Source of the DNA: Glebionis coronaria | Lineage: Eukaryota > Streptophyta > Magnoliopsida > Asterales > Asteraceae | DNA length: 64,000 bases | Direction: 5' to 3' | NCBI GenBank assembly: GCA_025667525.1 | Contig: CM046876.1 | Coordinates: forward strand, 570,273,469 to 570,337,468 | Part shown: positions 33,908-44,602 of the stretch, piece after piece | Position numbering within the stretch: position 1 is the first letter of the stretch | Layout of the letters: every line of letters begins with the position of its first letter | Position numbers and translations under genes: made by a program | Notes under the pieces: model-generated | Database searches by the model: none | The model's input: the letters and a program-made list of their open reading frames with translations, nothing else | What the model was told of the DNA's origin: nothing

Positions 33908-36088
33908 ATTAAAATGTATGTCCTACGATGCTTATCAGCGTAACTCTTCTGACGTGACCGTGCTTCCTGCAGCTTCTGCTTAGCTACTTCGATCTTCTCA
34001 TTGGTCATTTCTATAATTTCTGGTCCTTCGAGTGTTCGCTCTCCCACTTGATCCCAGCAGGTTGGGGCGCGACACTTCCTGCCATACAAAATTTCGAAAG
34101 GAGCACATTTGATACTTGCGTGCCAGCTGTTGTTGTATGCAAACTCGACCAAACAGATGTAATCGTCCCAATCACCTGTCCATTCCAACGCACACGACCT
34201 TAACATATCTTCCAATGTCTGAATTGTTCGCTCCGACTGTCCGTCCGTTTGAGGATGAAAGGCCGTACTTAGCTTAAGTTGTGTACCCCAAGCGTTGTGT
34301 AGACCTTTCCAGAATCGCGACGTGAAACGAGGATCTCTGTCTGAGACGATGCTGGAGGGAGCACCGTGGAGTCTCATGATCTCCCTTCTGTAAGTATCTA
34401 CGAGTTTACTTACCGGATCTTCCTTGCGTATCGGTAAGAAATGAGCTGATTTGGTGAGTCGATCGACGATGACCCAAATGGCATCGTGCTTCTTCTTGGT
34501 AGGCGGAAGACCGGTAACAAAATCCATGGTGATTTTGTCCCACTTCCACTCTGGAATATCCAACGGTTGAAGGAGACCACCCGATCGCTGATGCTCAATC
34601 TTAACCTGCTGGCAGGTAAGACATTTAGAGACATAAGTGGCTACATCCTGTTTCATACCACTCCACCAAAAGTACTGTCTGATGTCATGGTACATTTTTG
34701 TCAACCCAGTATGTATAGAAAATGGGGAGCTGTGAGCTTCAGCTAACAATGCTTCCCGGAGTTCTTGATTGTCAGGAACACAAAGTCTCATGCCCTGCCA
34801 AACGGTACCGTCTGCGTCCATTCTGAATTCTGTCTGCTTCTCCAAATTCTGAATTATCGCCCATATTTCTCCATCATCCTTCTGAGCTTCCTTGATCCTA
34901 GACAGTAACTCGGGTTCTACTCTAAGATTCGCCCAGTATCCGTGCTGCCCACGTACCATGATTTCGATGTCTAGCCGCTCCAAGTCTCTTACGTTTTGTT
35001 CCTTGATTTCAATGCCGTTGATCATTCCGGACTTTCTGCTGAGTGCATCTGCTACTACATTAGCCTTTCCGGGATGATACTGTAGGTTAATATCATAATC
35101 CTTCAACAGTTCCAACCATCTCCTTTGTCTCATGTTCAATTCACGTTGAGTGAAGATATACTTCAAGCTCTTGTGATCCGTGGAAATGTCGCATGATTCT
35201 CCGTATAAGTAGTGCCTCCATATTTTCAATGCGAACACCACTGCAGCAAGTTCCAGGTCATGCGTAGGGTAGTTTTCTTCATAGGGCTTAAGCGGTCGTG
35301 AAGCATACGCGATCACTTTCCCATGTTGCATGAGAACATAGCCCAGTCCCTTCCCCGATGCATCGCTGTAGATCTGAAATCCACCTGTACCAGATGGGAG
35401 AGTAAGAATAGGTGCATATACTAACTTCTGCTTTAGGTCTTCGAAGCTCTTCTCTCGTTCTTCCGTCCAGACGAATTTCTCTCCTTTTCGCATCAGTTTG
35501 GTGAGAGGTAGTGCCAAACGGGAAAAGTTCTCCACGAATCTGCGATAATATCCAGCTAAGCCCAAGAAACTGCGGACTTCAGTCGCTGACGTTGGTCTTG
35601 GCCATTTAGTGATAGCCTCAACCTTCGCTGGGTCCATAGTGATCCCTTCTGCTGATACAATGTGACCTAAGAATGCCACTTTGTTTAACCAGAACTCACA
35701 CTTGGAGAATTTCGCATACAGCTGCTTCTGACGAAGAATCTGTAGTACCGTACGGAGATGGTCTTCGTGTTCCTCCGTGGACTTTGAGAAAATCAGGATG
35801 TCATCGATGAATACAATGACAAACTTATCAAGGAATTCATGGAAGATTCTGTTCATCAGATCCATGAATACTGCTGGAGCATTAGTCAGGCCGAATGGCA
35901 TGACTACAAACTCATAATGGCCATAGCGGGTATGAAAAGCAGTCTTGGCAATATCCTGCTCTTTAACCCTTAGCTGATGGTAGCCTGACCTTAGATCGAT
36001 CTTTGAGAAGTGTTTGGCTCCTTGAAGTTGGTCAAACAGATCATCTATACGTGGCAGTGGATATCTATTGCGGATGGTAATCTTATTA
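33908..36088 (-). pseudogene. TekA reverse transcriptase (3' part), RNase H and integrase
   Basis: Continuous frame that resumes at the CopC insertion point with [19 protein letters not shown]. Reverse transcriptase: [29 protein letters not shown], catalytic [10 protein letters not shown]. RNase [45 protein letters not shown]. Integrase: HHCC finger ([17 protein letters not shown]...CLTCQQ), Asp in MDFVTGLP, Asp in VSDRDPRF and Glu in [12 protein letters not shown]. All catalytic residues are present. The frame reaches 33643 only because of the downstream shift near 33910. Split by CopC, the gene cannot make a whole product. Confidence 0.92.
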
Positions 36089-36493
36089 TGTTGGAAATAC
36101 GTTTTTCCAAGGAAAGTCTCGGTCACATCATTATTAGCATAGATCACGAGCTATAGACTATTTAGAACATTGTAACTTGGAGTGACCTCCCTTTGGGGGA
36201 GATTGTTGGAAATACGTTTTTACGTATTTAGAAAGGATCGGTCACTCCAACGATATTGGGCTCGTGATCCAATATAGCCCATATAGCCCACATGTAGGGT
36301 GGGCTATATAAACCCCCCTCCTAGCATGTTAGGAGGGGTTGTTGGTTCATTTACACTTTGATAATCACATTTCCATTTTCCTTTCAACTCTCTCCTTTCT
36401 CTCTCTTCTTTCTCTCTCTAAAGTTCTTCCATTTATCATCATTCGATAGATAATCCACACATTGCATAATCCTTAGAAAAACAAGATCCTACA
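36089..36493 (+). repeat. CopC 5' LTR with embedded purine tract
   Basis: 405 bp. It begins TGTTGGAAATACG; at 36204 the same start recurs after CTTTGGGGGAGAT (36191-36203). The LTR thus carries a 115-bp 5' extension holding a second polypurine tract. The 3' LTR is identical in layout. TATATAAA lies at 36306-36313. It ends AGATCCTACA. Confidence 0.94.
36306..36313 (+). promoter_or_regulatory. CopC LTR TATA box
   Basis: GGGCTATATAAACCCCCC context. The same box lies in the 3' LTR near 44820. Confidence 0.65.
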
Positions 36494-36495
36494 AT

Positions 36496-36508
36496 TGGTA
36501 TCAAGAGC
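36496..36508 (+). promoter_or_regulatory. CopC primer binding site, initiator tRNA-Met type
   Basis: TGGTATCAAGAGC lies two bases after the LTR end. It differs from the standard site by one extra A. Confidence 0.8.
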
Positions 36509-38705
36509 ATGGTTGATTCTTCGGATTAACATGTTTTATCTATTGATTTGGTGGTAAAGTTTCTTTCTTTCACAATTTTTTCTTTCTTTCGTCTATTTAT
36601 TCTTTAAGGTTTCGGTTTGATAAAATTTTATCAAATCTTTCTATAAAAATCTTTCTATTAAATTTTTTACTCTCGTCTCTTATCAAATTTTGTTAAACAG
36701 TTCTCTTTTATCAATTTTTTTTGGGTTCAAATTTAGTCTATTTGATATTATTTATTTTTCTACTGTTTTTAATTAATTTACTTATCTACTGTTTTTTTTA
36801 TTTGATAAAAAGTTTTCTGTTTTGTCTTTCTTTCTATCCAAGTTTTCATCTTTTTTCTATTTTGTCTTTTTTTATCAACGTCTTCATCTTTTTTCTATTT
36901 TGTCTTTTTTATCAACGTCTTGTATCTGAAAAGGGGTATATCACTCCGATGCTTTAATTTTTTGTCCCATTCCGATAGAACGGCGCCTTATTCCGATCAT
37001 AATATCACCAGGTTTGTACTTTGACATCTCGATCGCAATAACCGAAAGGTTCTACTTTGCGATCAAGGATTCCGATACCCTAATCCGACGTGTATTCCGA
37101 TCGTACTTTGCGATCGTGAATGCGACGGGTTTAAGGTACAGTGAGAACGAAACTCTGCCAAAAAAATGTTCCACATTGCGATGGTGAATTTTTTTGTGAT
37201 ATTGCGATGAAAAAGTTTAAATATTGCGATGGAAAAATATTTAAATATTGCGATGACTGCTTTTGTTATTGCGATGACTTGAATTATACATTGCGATACA
37301 ACCAAAGTTTTTGACTCGTCAAAACTTTTGACCAAACCAACTCGACTCGGGCTCTACTCAGACCAAATCTCGACAAAAGGACTCAAGCACTCTAACTTGG
37401 TCTCGACTTGGACTCGACCTCAAACAAACAAACTCTCAATAAACATCAATCTCTCTTATCTCACTCGACTCTTGACTCAAATCAGCCAACAAGACTCCCA
37501 CACCCTCTCGACACCCTCCTTCGACCTTCAACCCAGACTCGACAACAACCACTCAAACAAGACTCCACATCTTCCAACACCTGCTGCCTCACCATCACTC
37601 ACTCGACAACCACAAAAACATACCCTCGACTCGAAAAACCTTTTGACTGACTCAAACTCCTCAAACAACACTGAAAACCTCACAATCAAGACTCACACTC
37701 TCGACAAACATCAAACAAGAATCGTATTTAAAACTGTATGATCTCAGATTTGTTCAATAAATTATAGATCTTTTTAGATCTTATTTTTTGAACGAAATTC
37801 ATCATTGATTTGTGTTTGGTTTTACCCAATATTAATTTTTCGAAATCAGAGAATGAATATGCATGTTAATTTTGTTTAATAATTTCCATTTACTCATCAC
37901 GAATTTAAATCAAACTTTCGACACCTACCCGTGATCTCGATATTTAAGATCTTGAAGACGAAATCATCTTGGTTCTTCTTTCTTTATGCGTTTCATATCT
38001 GTTGGGAGATTGGGATGAGAGTTGGTGGCTGTGATTAAAGTCAAAAAGTGAGATTAGGTTTGATTAGGTTTCATATCTGTTGGGAGATTGGGATGAGAGA
38101 GTAAATATCTGGGGGGCGGAGGTAACTAGGGGCGGATAAAACAATGACTGAGTGATTAGGTTGTTTTTTGTGAGTTATTTTAGGGACTCAGATTGCTTAT
38201 ATTTAGGGTCACATTTTGTGTGACACGTTTGGGACACGTGTGCCACGCTTTATATATTAACTGGACTCGTTTTATTCTTTATTTTCCAAAGAAAACGGTT
38301 TAAATTAATTTTTTTATATTTAAACATTTTAAAAGTAAACTTTTTAGTTAAGTTATTTTAGATATTAATTTTTACTTTGGATATTAATTTTTATTTTGAT
38401 AATCAATTGTTATTTTTATTTTTATTCAAATTTTTATTTTTTATTTTATTTTGAAAAATTTTGTGGCCGGATTTGAAGACGAAAGTGACGAGTCAAAGTG
38501 ACGGGAATTATTTTTAGTGGCTACGAATTTTTGTTCAGCTTTAATTTATCATCGTTTGAGCCGACAACAATCTTTGAGCCGAGAAAAGAGTCTTATCATA
38601 AATCGTAGATTTTTTAAAAGTTATTTACGGATCTTTCGAAGTTCCTTCACGAATTGGTAAATTCCGAAAACAACTACAATCACGATCATTTTTCATCATA
38701 ATTCA
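36509..38705 (+). other. CopC noncoding leader
   Basis: 2.2 kb. 36580-36910 is T-rich with a direct repeat of about 38 bp (CATCTTTTTTCTATTTTGTC, near 36848 and 36886). 37020-37300 holds ATTGCGAT motifs. 37310-37740 is G-poor on the plus strand with about eleven TCGAC words and a chance 137-codon frame. 38200-38460 is AT-rich. No recognisable protein. Confidence 0.75.
37026..37300 (+). repeat. ATTGCGAT motifs in the CopC leader
   Basis: Six ATTGCGAT copies, two TTTGCGATC variants and one inverted copy lie within about 270 bp, in the same sense as the denser CopA leader array. Confidence 0.8.
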
Positions 38706-40913
38706 ATGGAGTCTTTGAATTCGAAATTTCAAGAGGGAGACTTGCATCACATGCAAAACACAGCTAGAGAAAGTGGTATAATTTCATGTCGACTACTTCA
38801 GTCACATCTTAGGACTATTGCATGGGTTCAAGGAGGAAGCGAATTTGTGACACTCTTTGGTCAACATCATTATACATTCATCAATTCACTATGTCTCAAC
38901 TTGGACCACCTAGCTGAGCAACTTCACAAAGAAGACTTTAATCACTCTGCATCAGAAACTGCATATCAGGATCTTGTGACACAACTCACGCCTTTCCTCC
39001 AATTCAATATCATCAAGTCTGACAATTCAGGGATATGCCGGTCATTTTTTCAATACACACAGAACGATGTTAAAGATTTCCGTGATAAACTGTTGAAATT
39101 TATGACATCAGTTTCGTCTTCGATTTATGAAAGATCTAGACTTCACCAAGTGTATGATAATGGAGTGCAAGAATCTATGATGCAACTACAAGAGGAGAAT
39201 GGTCATACGGTTGACAACTTGGAGCCTAACGATGGCAAGAGCACGGAATCAGGAGGACAACATGATACCAGTGGCACGTCAGGCAATGTTCACGAGCTCT
39301 CATTTGATGACACCTTACCCGTTAATGACGACGAGCCTGCGGACATGGTACAATGTAATGTTGATGATGTATATGCTGATGAAATACCGCATATTGAGCA
39401 TTCTGAACCTAACTATGACAAACATGAGATGGAAAAGAGTGATAGAAATACCACTTCTGATTCATCCGATGTGAGTCATAATGGGGGAGAAATTGTTCAA
39501 AATGCTAGACATCATGATAATTTTCTTATAACTGCTTCATTAACTGCTTCTGATTCCAAGATTAGAGAGCTCGAAACGATTTTAGCTCAGCAATCCAAAG
39601 AGCTTGAGGATGCCAAAATTGAATTTTCAAAGAAAACGGAGAAATTTGAAACATATTTTGAAAAACTTGAAAAGTCAAACGTTATTCTTGAACGAAAATT
39701 GGATCAAACTGCTCTAGATTCTAAAGCTGAAAAAGATAATCTTTTGAAACAAATTAAGTTGCTTGAATCTAAGTTGGCATCTCAAGATGAATTGCTCAAA
39801 GAGAATGAGACTTTAAAAGCTCAAGTACAGGAAAAGGTCTTTGCTATAGCTGCGTTAAAAAACGAATTGAGGAAAACCAAAGGAACTAGTGTGGACATTA
39901 AGCTTGAAAAACCATCAATCTTGGGGAAACCGCCTACAAATCAGTTCGTCAGACAACCGACTGTCAGACAACCTACTGCATTTAGATCCGAGCGATCACA
40001 ATCCTCGAGACCGCGGTTTGCCTCCCAAGTTGATATGGTTCATCTTTCTAGAACAGTCACTCCACCATCTAGGCCCAATGTGACTAAAACAGCTTTTGCA
40101 AGACATAATCACATGATTGCCTCTAATTTCCCTAGACATAGTCCTAAGAATACGTCTGGAACTAGTTCAAATGACGTTCGCCATACTTTTGGTCTTAGGG
40201 AAGCTAAGCAAAAGACACAAGTAAGAGATAGGAATTTCAAACCTAGTCAGATGCCTTCTAGTTTACCCAACACTGCTAACCGTAGCATGTCACATCCTAG
40301 GAGCATCAATCAATCATCTAGGAATTCTAGATCTTACTCGGACATTCAATATGCTACTTGTAAAACATGTAGAAAATGTGTCTTTACGGCAAATCATGAT
40401 TCTTGTATCAAGAAACTACTTAATGAGGTGAACTCCCGTGCTAGACTTAAATCCCAGTGGGTTGCCAAAATCAAACCCATTGGTAAAATGTGGCGCCCCA
40501 CTGGTAGAACTTTCACCCTTGTAGAAAACGAGTGCCCTTTAACTAGGATAGCCTCCGATTCTATTAAGCCTACTAGGGAGGAAATTGAAAAGGAGGATGC
40601 ATCACCTAAGCCTGAACTTAAGGTTTTCTATAAAAGGAAACGTTTACCAGCTAAGACAAGTGAATCATCTCCTCAGAACACCTCTGGCACAAGTAAGGCC
40701 AACTGTGAACCCCCACTTGCTTCTAAGATAGATATCACTAACCCTTATCCAAGCATGCAAATTCCTAATGAAAATGCAGGTACCAAAGAGGATGTTCCAA
40801 AAGAACGAAGCGGTCCAATCATTGTATACCATTCAATTAAGGACACTCTCAGAGTTTGGTTGCTAAAAAAGCTGATATCTAAGAAACAAGTGTCTCAAGG
40901 GATTTCCAGTTAA
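38706..40913 (+). CDS. CopC gag-like protein, intact
   Basis: 735 codons from MESLNSKFQEGDLHH to QVSQGISS with no stop. Residues 1-160 form a mixed region with FVTLFGQHHYTFINSL and DVKDFRDKLLKFM. 160-280 is acidic linker. About 283-394 is a Leu/Lys/Glu-rich coiled coil ending EKVFAIAALKNELRKTKG. 395-545 is basic and Ser-rich. A Cys/His cluster CKTCRKCVFTANHDSC starts near 552, followed by WRPTGRTFTLVENECPLTR. The end, RVWLLKKLISKK, is typical of Asteraceae copia Gag just before protease (recalled from the family). The usual CCHC knuckle and N-terminal capsid region are not present, so this looks like the C-terminal two thirds of a Gag kept as its own gene. It may bind RNA or help particle assembly. 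Its intact state in a young element suggests selection during mobilisation. Confidence 0.9.
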   Translation: MESLNSKFQEGDLHHMQNTARESGIISCRLLQSHLRTIAWVQGGSEFVTLFGQHHYTFINSLCLNLDHLAEQLHKEDFNHSASETAYQDLVTQLTPFLQFNIIKSDNSGICRSFFQYTQNDVKDFRDKLLKFMTSVSSSIYERSRLHQVYDNGVQESMMQLQEENGHTVDNLEPNDGKSTESGGQHDTSGTSGNVHELSFDDTLPVNDDEPADMVQCNVDDVYADEIPHIEHSEPNYDKHEMEKSDRNTTSDSSDVSHNGGEIVQNARHHDNFLITASLTASDSKIRELETILAQQSKELEDAKIEFSKKTEKFETYFEKLEKSNVILERKLDQTALDSKAEKDNLLKQIKLLESKLASQDELLKENETLKAQVQEKVFAIAALKNELRKTKGTSVDIKLEKPSILGKPPTNQFVRQPTVRQPTAFRSERSQSSRPRFASQVDMVHLSRTVTPPSRPNVTKTAFARHNHMIASNFPRHSPKNTSGTSSNDVRHTFGLREAKQKTQVRDRNFKPSQMPSSLPNTANRSMSHPRSINQSSRNSRSYSDIQYATCKTCRKCVFTANHDSCIKKLLNEVNSRARLKSQWVAKIKPIGKMWRPTGRTFTLVENECPLTRIASDSIKPTREEIEKEDASPKPELKVFYKRKRLPAKTSESSPQNTSGTSKANCEPPLASKIDITNPYPSMQIPNENAGTKEDVPKERSGPIIVYHSIKDTLRVWLLKKLISKKQVSQGISS

Positions 40914-40928
40914 ATTTACAGTGCACAA

Positions 40929-42135
40929 AGACTTATAGTCACATCACAGACTATAACTCGATCTTCAAAGAAAGGAAAGTTTATCGCCGATGGTAAACTT
41001 ATCCTAACAACGAGAAATTAAGTTTTCTCGGGCATGAGCTTATATTAAAAACATTCGAAGTTTTTAAGCTCATGCACTATGGCTCCTCGTTAAATGACAG
41101 ACGATGACCCGGACTTCAGAGACAGGGAAGTTTATCCACGCAACGATAACTTACCCTCAAAACGAGAAATTAAGTTTTCTCGGACACGAGCTTATCTTAA
41201 AACCATTCCAAGGTTTTAAGCTCGTGTATAAGGCTCTTCATCAAATGTCAGATGATGACCCGATCTTCAAATTAAGGAAAGTTTATCGCCGATGATAAAC
41301 TTATCCTCACAACGAGAAATTAATTTTTCTCGGGCATGAGCTTATATTAAAAACATTCGAAGTTTTTAAGCTCATGCACAATGACTTACAGTTAAATATC
41401 AGACTGTAACTCGGACTTCAATTTTAGGAAAGCTTATCTTTAAAGATAGCTTATCCTCGTAACGGGAAATTAAATTTTCTCGGTCATGAGCTTGTATTAA
41501 AACATTCCAGGTTTTAAGCTCAGAAAGGAAAGTGAATCTTTTAAATAAGAGAACTTTTCCTCATAACGAGAAATTCACCTTTCTCGGTCATGAGCTTTAC
41601 GTTAAAACATTCAAAGTTTTTCAAGCTCATGAAAACGACTTCTAAGTAAATGTCAGCTTAGAACTCGTTCTTCAATTAAAAGGAAAGTTTATCGCCGATG
41701 GTAACTTATCCTTAACAACGGGAAGTTTACAACTTCTCAGACTTGAGCTCGTTTTGTAAGATATTCAACATCTTAAGCTCAAGTAATTGGTTTTCAAAAC
41801 GTTGAACACAATTTTTCGAGAATTTCTCAAAAAGGTTTTCTAAATCTTTCAAAATTGTGTGTTCAAAAAGTGTTTTGATAAAAAGAGCATGTCTTCTGGA
41901 ATCGATAATATTTACGATACTAGAAATGTCATTCAATAATGACACGGGGTTGTAAATAAAGTTCGAGCAGAAGTTCAAATGTTTAAAACATGCTCAAAAT
42001 GGTTTGCTATTATTTCAGATAGTAACCCACTTTTCATAATCAAGTCAAGCATTTCACCGGAAAGCTTTGACTCAACAACGGGAATTCATTTTCTCGGGCA
42101 TGGTTTACTTTACAACCATGTAAGGGATTGTGTTT
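40929..42135 (+). repeat. Tandem array of four-hairpin units with compensatory stem changes
   Basis: About seven units of 100-155 bp. In each, four hairpins follow in order. D has a loop like TAAATGTCAG, with stems TTATAGT/ACTATAA, TCATC/GATGA, TTACAGT/ACTGTAA, TTCTAAG/CTTAGAA. C is AGTTTATC...GATAAACT and variants. A is CGAGAAA...TTTCTCG. B has stems GCATGAGCTTA/TAAGCTCATGC, ACACGAGCTTA/TAAGCTCGTGT, TCATGAGCTT/AAGCTCATGA, ACTTGAGCT/AGCTCAAGT. Stems differ between units in matched pairs while loops and linkers stay similar. Unit five lacks hairpin D and the last unit (about 42000-42130) is diverged. CopA retains one unit. A structured RNA or a single-strand DNA role is inferred; none is shown. 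Confidence 0.85.
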
Positions 42136-44589
42136 ACTTTATAACATAATCTAACACGGATATATGTACGTGTCAGTGCATTTATTTGTTAAAACAAGAG
42201 AAATCTTGTTTTTATGAAGTTGTCATCTCTACCAACCGTAGCAATTTACAATTGATATCTACATACTCGACGATGCGACTACTCAAACGGCGACTACAGC
42301 TCTTTCAATAGAACACGGGTCAACAATTGAGGGGGAGCAATTGTCCAGCATTCAGAATCTTTGACGCCGAAAGTGCCAAGTTCACATGTTGGTGTCAAGA
42401 CAACGATATCAATCAAATGGAGTCAAGAGATAACTTCAGACGTGATGAGGCGACCAACATTCGTGAACAAGAACCATGTGCTTCTTTCATATGATGTTTT
42501 TCATCATTCAGGTCCAACCTCATAAATTGCTAATCTTGTGAATTCATTATCATATATGATCTTTGCACGTGATAAATACCTTACACTTGTGTTTAAAAGG
42601 TATTTAATTTACGTTTCAAGTACACCCTCATTAATTTGAGGGGGAGCTTGTGTAATTCATGAAAGATAATTGGATTTGCATTTTTCTTCCCAAAATTTTC
42701 TTAAAATGCTATTAAATCAATTGATATTAAAAACATCGATTGGGTTAATATTTTTAATATGGGGAAGAAAATGTGATTTAATATGGGATATGATCAATCA
42801 TAAATGGTTTGACTTAACGTGATAGCTCATCCCGACATGTGCGAAATGTTTTCGGATATCGTGGCATATGTTAAGGGGGAGAAAAATGGATTTGCACTTC
42901 AAAATGGATTTCATGGTGACATATACTTACCCAAAAAATCTCTATTCACGACGGTGAAGATTGTGGTGACATAAGGATGGTAGGATAGGTTAAAGTCCAA
43001 TGATTCCTCTAGAACCGGAGGAATCTTTCCAAGGACATTCCATAGCTAGAAATAGTAGTCCTTAGGAAAGTTGGAAAAAGATTGTGAACGTAGCTGAATG
43101 CCGACCAAGTACTTAAGTTAGCACTGGAACAATCACAACAAGGTGCTAGTTATGGCGTATTGGTAAGCATTGAAGGGGTTGAAGAATGAAAAAGAATTGT
43201 AAAGATAAAGGGTGTAAAGAAAGAAGCCCTCCTTACAACTTAGGCAGAAACCGGGTCAATACATATGCTATTAAGATCATTGTTTAATGATTCTTGATAT
43301 TGAAGACAGACATCATGGACCCAGTGATGCAAGGCACAACCCATCCCAGCTAACTCAGATATCTCTTAAAAGATATTTGTTTTAATCACACGGAGACAAC
43401 GCATTATCTATTGATTTATTCACTCCGAATAAATTGGTATTGAAAAGGTGGCACTCCTCTCCAGCCTCCGATCACTAAAATCCAAAGTGCACAATCGAGT
43501 CTAGAGCCATTTGAGATCATTAAATATCTCATTAGGACACACTTTCATAATTCCTTGCTTCTTCATACACTGTGAAAAGTAAGAAAGATCTTAAGAGTCC
43601 TACGCAAAATCTTCATGATATTGCCTGAACATCCGAGTAATACGAAAGTATTTACAATGAAGATGGAAATCCTTCTTGAGCGAATATCAAAAAGCTCATG
43701 GTAGGTGACTTGTGCGATTCTTTATGAATCAAACTTGTGATAACTGGAAAGCAACGGCTGTTTAATTCTTAACTGAATTTAAACACGTTCCAGGCCTCTA
43801 CGCAATATCTCAGTGATCTTGCCAGAACACTCAGAGTGATACCTTTGTGTTCACGGTGATGAGTGGAAATCCTTCTAGTGTTAACCTCAAACAGCACTTG
43901 GTAGGTAACTTGCAAGATTCTATACGAATCAAGCTCGTGACAACTGGAAAGCAACGATGGTGCGGTTCTTAATTGAATTTCACTTGTTCCAGGAACATGA
44001 ATTGACGGCTTCAAATCATGCGGATATTATTATCCAAATGATTCACTCTTTATGTTCGCAGTCAGCTTTGGACGGTCGAATAAAGAGAACGGGTTTACCC
44101 GCGAAATCCTGTCAGGAAGTTACTTAATTGAAACTATCCGTCACGGGTACGATATCTAATATCGTCCAACGGTCTTCACCGACCGGAGGTAAAATGCTAC
44201 CGATTTAGAATGAAATGTTCAAAGCCATTTCTTTCGTGTCTACTTATGTTGCAGCATTTGAAGACGGTGGCGTTGCGGAATCCAAGAAGAAGTCGTCCCC
44301 ACATGCTTATACTGCATACACTCAGTACTTCAACGAATTCAAGAAAGTCTGAAGGTCAAGTCTTCCGCTGTATCAAACTCTGAAGCTTTCAAGAATTATA
44401 AAGGTTTAAGTGTGTGGAACATGAAGTCACGAAGAGGCGAATATCACAAGTGATGAATGCACAAGGTCAAGGCAAGAGAACATGCTCAAGACTAAAGTCA
44501 AAGATCTCATCAGCATATTCACAAGAACAAGATCGAAGACTCAAGCATAGTATGCTAGGTTTAAGATTTTGTAAAATGGTGTGACCTCC
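42136..44589 (+). other. CopC 3' noncoding tail with several purine runs
   Basis: Homologous to the CopA tail. Purine runs of the type GAGGGGGAGC or AAGGGGGAGA lie at about 42330, 42638, 42761 and 42873, before the final tract at 44590. A stem-loop near 42725-42765 (ATATTAAAAACATCG / TATTTTTAATAT) is shared with CopA. A diverged two-unit duplication of about 200 bp occupies 43590-43990. No reading frame is credible. Confidence 0.8.
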
Positions 44590-44602
44590 CTTTGGGGGAG
44601 AT
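44590..44602 (+). promoter_or_regulatory. CopC polypurine tract (outer)
   Basis: CTTTGGGGGAGAT directly precedes the 3' LTR at 44603. The identical string recurs inside the LTR at 44705-44717. Confidence 0.85.

Noticed and set aside
36089..36147. Reading TekA pol as starting at a Met at 36147
   Set aside because: Those first 20 codons lie in the CopC LTR; the true frame crosses the insertion to 45008.
37328..37741. 137-codon frame in the CopC leader
   Set aside because: Explained by G-poor composition, which removes stop codons; no family resemblance.
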